This document shows, in pieces, positions 57,681-64,000 of a stretch of DNA of 64,000 nt. The notes below the pieces were generated by a model. It saw only the letters and a list, made by a program, of their open reading frames with translations, made no database searches and was not told where the DNA came from. Source of the stretch: Seinonella peptonophila (GTDB lineage: Bacteria; Bacillota; Bacilli; Thermoactinomycetales; Thermoactinomycetaceae). The stretch is from the NCBI RefSeq assembly GCF_900129355.1, contig NZ_FQVL01000002.1, positions 1 through 64,000 on the forward strand, given 5' to 3'. Position 1 is the stretch's first letter, and every line of letters begins with the position of its first letter. The position numbers were made by a program, and so were the translations under genes.

Positions 57681-57821
57681 CACACAGTTGCCGCGTCTGC
57701 TAACTTTAAAATAGTTATTCAACTCACTTTATCTATAGAAAGACTTTCTACACATGTTACATGTATAGAGTGTGCACAGTAGTGAATGTCTGGACCTTAC
57801 TACACTGACGCGGCTCGTGTG
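57681..57821. other. 141-base structured element closed by a long-range stem
   Basis: CACAC and GCCGCGTC at 57681-57697 pair with GACGCGGC and GTGTG at 57807-57821. Inside, several small hairpins fit: AACT/AGTT (57701-57715), TAGAA/TTCTA near 57740, ACATG/CATGT (57752-57764) and GTAGTGA/TTACTAC (57779-57803, one G-U pair). This is a multi-branched fold or a miniature element with inverted ends, lying seven bases beyond the gerAC stop. I do not recognise it. Confidence 0.5.
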
Positions 57822-57827
57822 CCTAAT

Positions 57828-58946
57828 CTAAGAATCTAAACCAAAACGGCGAATATGAATTTTATAGACGAGCTGAATGGGGATATTAGCAAAGTTGTGA
57901 CTCCAATTATGCTGACGATAAAAACCAGGATGAAAGGCATAGACATGAGCACCTAGATTAAAAATGTCTGTCTGATATTGACGTTGAGCGCGATTGATTA
58001 CTCTTCTTGCTAATTCATGGTATTTGCTGCGGATTTTCTGTTCAATTCTAGGAATGGTTTGGCGTTTAGAGAGGTTTAAGTTACATGTCTTTTCAACAAT
58101 TTCTCCTTCTATCTCAATTGCAATGCGAACCATACGATTTTTTATTACTGAAATATCTTTTTCTATATCAATGGGACGAAATTCAATTGTTCCCTTTTCC
58201 CCCGCCCCTGTACTACAATTAATCTTAATTGGATCTCCAAATTTTTGTTCGCGAATTTGCAATAACGGGGTAGCTTCAATTGTATTTAATCGACCTATCT
58301 TGCGGTCTTTTTTAAATAATGAGATCCCAACCCACCTATAACCTTTTTTATTCATCACTAATTCATTTAAAATCGGTTGACGCTTTTTATTTTCAATATC
58401 GCTCACCAAATCTGCCAAGATAGTAGATGTCATACTTTTAAAAGTGATCCCCGTCTGAATCATACTATCGATAAATGTACTATTGATTTTATCCATTTCA
58501 ATCGGATGATTTAAGATATCTTTTGCCTTTCCACTTGTTGTAACCATTTTTACTTTTCGTGAGACATCAGGAGTTCTCATTAATAAATCAAGAAAACGGT
58601 ATACTCCGTCTTTTGCTACATCTTCGCCAAAAATAACTACTCGCAAATGTCCCAAAAATAATCGACGGTTCACTTGCTCTTGTAATTTTGCTATCATTTG
58701 CGTTAGTGAACTACCTGTTTCAGAAAAAGTTTCAACAGCTTTTCCTCCGCCTCCACCTGCTTTTCCACCAACTATATTGATGGGTACTGGCATTTGAATC
58801 GTCAATTCAAATTCCTTTCCTTTCTTATCGATCCCCATTGCGATGACTTGGTTCCGATCTTCAATTTCTTCCATATCCCAGCATCCTATCAAAGGTACTA
58901 CCATGATGACCAGACAGAGTAGGTTACATAGAATTCGCTTGTTCAT
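57828..58946 (-). CDS. gerAC: Spore germination receptor lipoprotein, GerAC type
   Basis: The C subunit of a Ger-type nutrient receptor. The 372-residue protein has a lipoprotein signal (hydrophobic stretch, lipobox LIGC, Cys22) and the family start CWDMEEIEDRNQVIAMGIDKK. It continues with the Ger(x)C domains (FLGHLRVVIFGEDVAKDG; RTPDVSRKVKMVTTSGKAKDIL). It is the last gene of the operon and overlaps the permease gene by 23 bases. Ligand unknown. The symbol denotes the subunit class, not orthology to B. subtilis gerAC. Confidence 0.93.
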   Translation of the reverse strand: MNKRILCNLLCLVIMVVPLIGCWDMEEIEDRNQVIAMGIDKKGKEFELTIQMPVPINIVGGKAGGGGGKAVETFSETGSSLTQMIAKLQEQVNRRLFLGHLRVVIFGEDVAKDGVYRFLDLLMRTPDVSRKVKMVTTSGKAKDILNHPIEMDKINSTFIDSMIQTGITFKSMTSTILADLVSDIENKKRQPILNELVMNKKGYRWVGISLFKKDRKIGRLNTIEATPLLQIREQKFGDPIKINCSTGAGEKGTIEFRPIDIEKDISVIKNRMVRIAIEIEGEIVEKTCNLNLSKRQTIPRIEQKIRSKYHELARRVINRAQRQYQTDIFNLGAHVYAFHPGFYRQHNWSHNFANIPIQLVYKIHIRRFGLDS

Positions 58947-60084
58947 GCTGCTTCTCCCCTTTCTTTCGTCGCATAATGGCGAACATCAACAAAATAAAGG
59001 GGATTAATAAATCAACAAAAAATGTATATCTTCCTAACCAAGTACTCATTCGATTTAATTGATGAATGTTTTCAGGCAACATACTAAAAAAAAAGATTGG
59101 TAAAATCAAGATAATCGCTGTCCACTTTCGATTTGATTCACGAATCGTAAACGTTCTCATTGCTGACTCCACAAATGCTGCAAGAATATTGGTCATGGTA
59201 GTAAAACTAGCCACCATCCAAACAACGATCATTCCTGCCTCTAAACGCTCCAAGATTTGAATGGGTACAAACACCGGTCTGACAGTTTCTGAAGTAGGCC
59301 AAAGGATATGTTTTAATTCATCTACACCAAATAAGCTATAACTTGTCACAATTGCTAACCAATAGTTTAAAACAACAATTATCAAACTGATTGTATGTCT
59401 TTTAACGGCTTTATCCACATTTTGATAAAAGGCCATAAAAACCAAAATGGTATGAAATCCTACAAAATCCGTAACAGTATCAAACACAGCAGCAATAACG
59501 GCAGACCAATGTACTTGAAAAAGAGGTAATAGATTGATTACTTTTCCTTTCTGAAACAAGGCGATGATAAAAAAGAATATGGGAATCAACAGCAGAGGAA
59601 GCAGTAATTCATTAAATTTCGCAATCAATTCAATCTTACTCCCCGCAATACTGACTGCAAAAAGCAAAAATGACATAATGATTACTTCAATTGGTGTTCT
59701 CTGTAAAATGGTAGATACGATCACTTCTCCAAAGGTTCGCACCACCATTGCGAGAACAAATAACCACCCAATCGCAAAAAAGAGTAGCACCACATATTTA
59801 CCTACTTTTCCTACCCATCGAATCCGTCTAGTCGAACATATTTCTTCGGTAAACTCAACAAGGGTTTGATCGGGGAAACGTTGGCATAACCTTGTCATGA
59901 CATAAACGATAATCCATGTAACCACACCAGATAAGAAGATCACCCATATACCATCTGTTCCCACATGTGTCGCCATTCGGCGTGGCATAGAAAGCACACC
60001 CGTCCCAATAATAGTCATTAAAAATAAGGCATAGGTTTGGTATGATGTGATCTTATCGTCCACTGGTTTCATGGGAGTTTTCAT
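58924..60084 (-). CDS. gerAB: Spore germination receptor permease, GerAB type
   Basis: The B subunit, an APC-superfamily-like integral membrane protein that recognises the germinant. The 386-residue protein has about ten hydrophobic segments and begins KITSYQTYALFLMTIIGTGVLSMPRRMA, the family's first helix region. It overlaps gerAA by 32 bases and gerAC by 23, so the three are translated together. Confidence 0.93.
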   Translation of the reverse strand: MKTPMKPVDDKITSYQTYALFLMTIIGTGVLSMPRRMATHVGTDGIWVIFLSGVVTWIIVYVMTRLCQRFPDQTLVEFTEEICSTRRIRWVGKVGKYVVLLFFAIGWLFVLAMVVRTFGEVIVSTILQRTPIEVIIMSFLLFAVSIAGSKIELIAKFNELLLPLLLIPIFFFIIALFQKGKVINLLPLFQVHWSAVIAAVFDTVTDFVGFHTILVFMAFYQNVDKAVKRHTISLIIVVLNYWLAIVTSYSLFGVDELKHILWPTSETVRPVFVPIQILERLEAGMIVVWMVASFTTMTNILAAFVESAMRTFTIRESNRKWTAIILILPIFFFSMLPENIHQLNRMSTWLGRYTFFVDLLIPFILLMFAIMRRKKGEKQHEQANSM

Positions 60085-61663
60085 CCTTTCCCTTATGCAC
60101 CAGCGTTTGTCTTTGACGATCTTGTGGTTTAAATGTAACTGGACGCATATTCATATATTTCCAAGAAGCCCGAAAGAGGGAGTCTTTAAGATCAGTTAGA
60201 TTAAAAGGTGCGTATGGTGCCATATAGGGAACACCAAACGAACGTAATTGTACAAGATGGGCACAAAGTAAGAAAAATAATAGCATAATCCCATAAAGAC
60301 CCAGCACTGAAGCGGCAATCATAAAAGGAAATCGTAACAAACGAACCGATATTGCAGCACTATAGCTGGGATTTGCATAGGAGCTAATGGTCGTTAAACC
60401 TACTACAATCACCATTGCTGGTGAAACAAGACCAGCGGTAACAGCTGCATCTCCAATCACTAATGCCCCAACAATTCCGATTGTCGGTCCAATTGGTCCA
60501 GGCAACCGAACACTGGCTTCACGTAATATCTCAACACTTAATTCCATCATTAATGCTTCTAAAATAGCAGAGAATGGGACAGTAGCACGTCCTGCTGCCA
60601 TTGATATTGCTAAATGAGAAGGGATCATTTCTGGATGAAATGAAACCAAAGCAATATAAAAAGCAGGTAAAAGTAAAGCCATAAAGAAACTAATCAGACG
60701 TACTATGCGCAAAAAAGTTGCAATCCAAAAACGTTCATAGTAATCCTCTGCACTAAAGTAAAACTGGGTAAAAATAGCTGGTGCGATTAAAGCATGGGGT
60801 GAACCATCGATCAAGATGGCAACTTTCCCTTCTAATAAATGTGCAACTACCGTATCCGGTCGTTCCGTATTTTGAAGTTGTGAAAAAGGAGTCCATGTTT
60901 GATCTTGAATCAATTCTTCCACATAGCCGCTTTCTAGGACCCCATCAATTTGAATACGCTTTAAACGTTGTTCTACTTCCATCACAATTTGTGGATCAAT
61001 CAATCCATCCATATAGAGAAGATTGACGCATGTTTTGGTTCGTTTTCCTAGTTCATATGTACACACACGTAGATCAGGGTCTTTGACCCTCCGTCTGATC
61101 ATGGCTAAACTTAGGACAATCGTCTCACTCAGTCCTTCTCGTGATCCCCGAACAACTGATTCCGAACGAGGTTCTGAGATCGATTTTGTCGCCCAACCTT
61201 TTGTGCCAACAACATATCCTTGTTCATACTGATCAATCAATAAGACAGTATCCCCCGCTAATACCCCAGTTAAAATCTCCGTTTTTTTCAAAACATTTTT
61301 TGTTTCTCCTGCTGATACTAGCCGCTCTGTAACCAAATCCCACAGATCGTCAGTTGAGGTAACTTTCTCACTATCAATCATCAATGGTCGAAGGATATTT
61401 CGATTAATTAAGTCTTTATCCACCATTTCATCAATAAATACAATCGCAGCTTTACGCTCTTCCCGATGTTTAATCACAAATTGTCGAATAATGATATCAG
61501 GTGCTTTTCCAAACGCTTCATGTAGAAAGTCGATATTTTCTTGAAGATTAGAAGATATTCCTTCATCTCCATAACGCTCTTCCATTTTATTCTCAGCATG
61601 CTCTGCTACTTCTTGCTGCTTTTGTTTTCGCTTAAAACTTTTTCGAAATAGCCGTTTACCCAT
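60053..61663 (-). CDS. gerAA: Spore germination receptor protein, GerAA type
   Basis: The A subunit (about 536 residues) has a hydrophilic N-terminal half with NIDFLHEAFGKAPDIIIRQF and a membrane half with about four to five segments. The conserved block SVEILREASVRLPGPIGPTIGIVGALVIGDAAV (about 380-412) identifies the family. The linker ends YMNMRPVTFKPQDRQRQ. Start ATG 61663 with GGTGAT upstream, or ATG 61672; the choice is uncertain. No convincing sigma-G promoter was found in the short gap. Confidence 0.94.
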   Translation of the reverse strand: MGKRLFRKSFKRKQKQQEVAEHAENKMEERYGDEGISSNLQENIDFLHEAFGKAPDIIIRQFVIKHREERKAAIVFIDEMVDKDLINRNILRPLMIDSEKVTSTDDLWDLVTERLVSAGETKNVLKKTEILTGVLAGDTVLLIDQYEQGYVVGTKGWATKSISEPRSESVVRGSREGLSETIVLSLAMIRRRVKDPDLRVCTYELGKRTKTCVNLLYMDGLIDPQIVMEVEQRLKRIQIDGVLESGYVEELIQDQTWTPFSQLQNTERPDTVVAHLLEGKVAILIDGSPHALIAPAIFTQFYFSAEDYYERFWIATFLRIVRLISFFMALLLPAFYIALVSFHPEMIPSHLAISMAAGRATVPFSAILEALMMELSVEILREASVRLPGPIGPTIGIVGALVIGDAAVTAGLVSPAMVIVVGLTTISSYANPSYSAAISVRLLRFPFMIAASVLGLYGIMLLFFLLCAHLVQLRSFGVPYMAPYAPFNLTDLKDSLFRASWKYMNMRPVTFKPQDRQRQTLVHKGKDENSHETSGR

Positions 61664-61720
61664 TTGCATCACCAGTTTTACTTTTTCTCACTTTTGGTGA
61701 TTTGATACAATAAAAAATAA

Positions 61721-61765
61721 AAAAATCTCATCCTTCAGCGCAATTACATTGCGCTAGTGATGAGA
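61721..61765 (-). terminator. Terminator between the 36-residue peptide gene and gerAA
   Basis: A two-part stem (61726-61732 with 61759-61765; 61737-61744 with 61748-61755) is followed on the minus strand by a long T run. It ends the fmt-rsmB unit and separates it from the germination operon. Confidence 0.85.
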
Positions 61766-61779
61766 AATTCTAGTGCTGG

Positions 61780-61890
61780 TTAGTGTTTCCATTTCCTTCT
61801 TGATCTTGGACGTCCTTGGTATCCATTTAATGATATTTCCACTACGATGACTAGACAAAGAAAACCAAGAAAGATTAGGAAATTCATCAT
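61780..61890 (-). CDS. Small membrane peptide of 36 residues
   Basis: A short frame from ATG 61890 (or ATG 61887) to TAA 61782-61780 encodes one strongly hydrophobic segment (NFLIFLGFLCLVIVVEISL) and a basic tail (GRPRSRRKWKH). AAGGAAG lies four to seven bases upstream, and the terminator begins 15 bases after the stop. It follows rsmB by 28 bases. I do not recognise the family; a bitopic inner-membrane peptide with its basic tail inside is the simplest reading. Confidence 0.6.
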   Translation of the reverse strand: MMNFLIFLGFLCLVIVVEISLNGYQGRPRSRRKWKH

Positions 61891-61918
61891 ACTACTTCCT
61901 TCTTTCTGAACAAGCCTA

Positions 61919-63259
61919 TTATTTTTTTCTCATTCGAGCGATAAAGAACCCATCGCTTCCAAGATGATGAGGTAATAACTGTAACCAACCATCTCCAATG
62001 AAGGCTTGTTCTCTGATGGGGGCAGGTAGCTTGGCTAACCAAGAATGATCACTCTCCATATTCGGATGATCTATCAGAAACTGTTTTATCTGATCCTGAT
62101 TCTCTTTTTTCTCATATGTGCAAGTACTATATATGAGTATGCCGCCAGGTTTTAATAGTGAAACAGCGTGATGCAATAATGAAGATTGAATTTGCGCTAA
62201 AGCATCAATATCTTTAAGATTCTTGCGCCATTTGATCTCTGGCTTTCTTTGGATCACTCCTAATCCAGAGCAAGGTGCATCTAACAATATTCGATCAGCT
62301 AATTGATCAACACGTAGATTACGCGAATCACCTACATATGGTTGAATAATATCGAGCGACAATCTTTCTGCTTGCTTCGATACGAGTTGAAGTTTATGTG
62401 GGTAAAGATCACAAGCTAATATTCTTCCTTGATTATGCATTAATTCCGCTATGTGCGTTGTCTTTCCTCCAGGTGCCGCACAAAGGTCAATAACAAAATC
62501 GTTTGGTTTTGGATCGAGGGCTAAACTGACCAACATAGAACTCTCATCTTGTATTGTATAATATCCTTTTGAATAATGAGGGTGAGCAGCCACATTACCT
62601 GCTCGCTTCAAACGGACAGCCATTTCCAGCCAAGCAGAAGGAATTGCCTCACCAGTTCCTTCATCATGCCAGCGATTCAACCATTCCTCTCGGTTCATTT
62701 TTAAACGGTTAATTCGGATCGAGGTCGATGCTGGTCGAAGCTGCGCAGCAAATAGCTTGGTTGCCTCTCCCGCTCCCCACTGCTGCTCATATCTCTTGAT
62801 CATCCATAGAGGTTGAGAATAAATAATCGATTTTTCCAAATGATTACTTGGTTGAGTAGGGAGAAGTGTTTCGCGCTTTCTTAAATAATTACGAAGCACA
62901 CCATTGATCAAGCCAACAATTCCACGATGACCTCTATGTTTTGCCAATTGAACGGTTTCATGAATTGCTGCAAAGGAAGGGACTCGCTCAAGATAAGTTA
63001 ATTGATATATTCCCAAACGCAACACATTTCGAACCCATTTTTGCAAAGATGTTGCTTTTTTTTTTACAAGTTGATCGATCAAGTAATCAAGTGTATTTTC
63101 ACGCTGGATCACTCCATACACCAACTCAGTTACCAACCGTCGATCCAGGTCAGTCAACTGGCTTCGCTGCAAGGCTTGATTGATTAAGATTTGACTATAA
63201 CCTTTTTCTTCATCTATTTTAATGAGTATATCAAGTGCAATCTGACGTGCTGAAGACAT
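61919..63259 (-). CDS. rsmB: 16S rRNA (cytosine967-C5)-methyltransferase RsmB
   Basis: The protein (about 446 residues) has an N-terminal NusB-like domain (ARQIALDILIKIDEEKGYSQ; LVTELVYGVIQR) and a C-terminal methyltransferase domain with LCAAPGGKTTHIAEL (about 255), DAPCSGLGVIQRKPEIKW (about 320) and the catalytic cysteine in YSTCTYEKKENQ (about 378). ATG 63259 is preferred, ten bases after GGGAGGAG; TTG 63283 would overlap that site. It follows fmt as in Bacillus. Confidence 0.96.
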   Translation of the reverse strand: MSSARQIALDILIKIDEEKGYSQILINQALQRSQLTDLDRRLVTELVYGVIQRENTLDYLIDQLVKKKATSLQKWVRNVLRLGIYQLTYLERVPSFAAIHETVQLAKHRGHRGIVGLINGVLRNYLRKRETLLPTQPSNHLEKSIIYSQPLWMIKRYEQQWGAGEATKLFAAQLRPASTSIRINRLKMNREEWLNRWHDEGTGEAIPSAWLEMAVRLKRAGNVAAHPHYSKGYYTIQDESSMLVSLALDPKPNDFVIDLCAAPGGKTTHIAELMHNQGRILACDLYPHKLQLVSKQAERLSLDIIQPYVGDSRNLRVDQLADRILLDAPCSGLGVIQRKPEIKWRKNLKDIDALAQIQSSLLHHAVSLLKPGGILIYSTCTYEKKENQDQIKQFLIDHPNMESDHSWLAKLPAPIREQAFIGDGWLQLLPHHLGSDGFFIARMRKK

Positions 63260-63392
63260 CTTAGTTTGGCTCCTCCCAAACAACCCTACATTTATTCATT
63301 GTAAATCCGACATGTAGTCGAAGATAATGGTTCCATGAATATTTCACGCTTTAATCCATTTCAGACTACACATCTTCAGTCTGAAACGTCGT

Positions 63393-64000
63393 CTAATCCT
63401 TCCACAGACCAAATCTTTCTCCAATTTCTAAGTGGTTCCCTTGTAGAAACTGACTTACATCCATTCGTTTCTTACCCGCAACCTGTAATTCCTGAAGCTG
63501 TAATACACCTTCACCTGTTGCGATCTGAATTCCTTCATCTGAAAAGCCTAATACAGTTCCAGGTATTTTAGTTGATATTTGCTCCAAACAAATGGCTTGC
63601 CATACTTTTACACGTTTCTCTCTCCAATATGTATAAGTACCAGGCCAAGGACAAAAAGCACGAATATGATAGTCAATTTGTTTGGCAGTTCGTTCCCATT
63701 GAATCTCTTCATCCTCGCGTTTAATGTTGGGAGCATAGGTAGCGATAGAATGATCTTGGACAACTGGCTCAATCTCACCTTTTATCAATCGTGGCAGCAA
63801 TTCTTGTAACATATCAGCCGCCAATACACTTAACTTTTGATACATATCTCCAACATCAGTCGTTGTTGTAATTGGCACACTCTGTTGCATCAACATATCT
63901 CCCGCATCAAGCTTCTCTTCCATGTACATGATCGTTACGCCTGTCTTATCTTCACCATGATAAATTGCCCAATGAATAGGCGCACCTCCACGATATTTTG
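63393..64000 (-). CDS. fmt: Methionyl-tRNA formyltransferase, N-terminal part outside window
   Basis: The frame enters from the right edge and ends at TAG 63395-63393, so the first half is missing. Visible residues include KYRGGAPIHWAIYHGEDKTGVTIMYM, the conserved end of the catalytic domain, and the C-terminal OB-like domain with IQWERTAKQIDYHIRAFCPWPGTYTYW and VLQLQELQVAGKKRM. Fmt formylates initiator Met-tRNA. A 9-bp hairpin (63359-63386) without a T run lies between fmt and rsmB. Confidence 0.95.
   Translation of the reverse strand, partial: KYRGGAPIHWAIYHGEDKTGVTIMYMEEKLDAGDMLMQQSVPITTTTDVGDMYQKLSVLAADMLQELLPRLIKGEIEPVVQDHSIATYAPNIKREDEEIQWERTAKQIDYHIRAFCPWPGTYTYWREKRVKVWQAICLEQISTKIPGTVLGFSDEGIQIATGEGVLQLQELQVAGKKRMDVSQFLQGNHLEIGERFGLWKD

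Noticed and set aside
61673-61720. Sigma-G promoter for the gerA operon
   Set aside because: I looked for the -35 and -10 elements in the short gap after the terminator and found no acceptable pair.

Overview
The window comes from an AT-rich, endospore-forming Gram-positive bacterium of the Bacillales. The spore genes (spoVM, a gerA-type operon, ylbJ), PrkC/PrpC, FapR and the Bacillus-like gene order around smc-ffh-rplS and rsmB-rlmN-prpC-prkC-rsgA-rpe-thiN-spoVM-rpmB all point there. A large lipopeptide synthetase and several conserved blocks separated by insertions suggest a Thermoactinomycetaceae-like or related genus, but the genus is inference.

Layout. (1) Positions 1-14295, minus strand: two nonribosomal peptide synthetase genes, the second running off the left edge. 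The first has the order fatty acyl-AMP ligase-ACP-C-A-PCP-C-A-PCP-E; the second reads C-A-PCP-C-(A). This is a lipopeptide assembly line whose three readable A domains have almost the same specificity code. A threonine dehydratase gene (ilvA) is divergent from it. (2) 15948-24749: the core block yraN, rnhB, rbgA, rplS, trmD, rimM, rpsP, ffh, ylxM, ftsY, interrupted between rbgA and rplS by an alpha/beta hydrolase and an IS200/IS605-type relic. (3) 24773-35346: smc, then the FapR-controlled phospholipid/fatty acid operon fapR-plsX-fabH-fabD-fabG-acpP-fabF-rnc. (4) 35448-41339: rpmF, yceD, ylbL, ylbK, an HD-domain protein, ylbJ, coaD, rsmD. (5) 41340-45745: an accessory region with an RNA-like stretch, an unknown 101-residue protein, a TipA-type MerR regulator, a hairpin-flanked structured element, an Rrf2-type regulator and a TetA(L/K)-like MFS exporter. 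The last two carry the same putative operator. (6) 45748-57280: recG, a DegV/FakB-like protein, fakA, an Asp23-family protein, rpmB, spoVM, thiN, rpe, rsgA, prkC, prpC, rlmN. (7) 57497-61890: a second IS relic, a 141-nt structured element, the gerA operon and a 36-residue membrane peptide, all lying between rlmN and rsmB. (8) rsmB and the 3' part of fmt close the window.

The housekeeping blocks serve translation, protein targeting, chromosome segregation and membrane lipid synthesis. The accessory pieces (peptide synthetases, efflux with two drug-type regulators, germination receptor) were apparently inserted between them, and mobile-element remnants or repeat structures sit at or near several junctions. 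No rRNA, tRNA or CRISPR array was seen.
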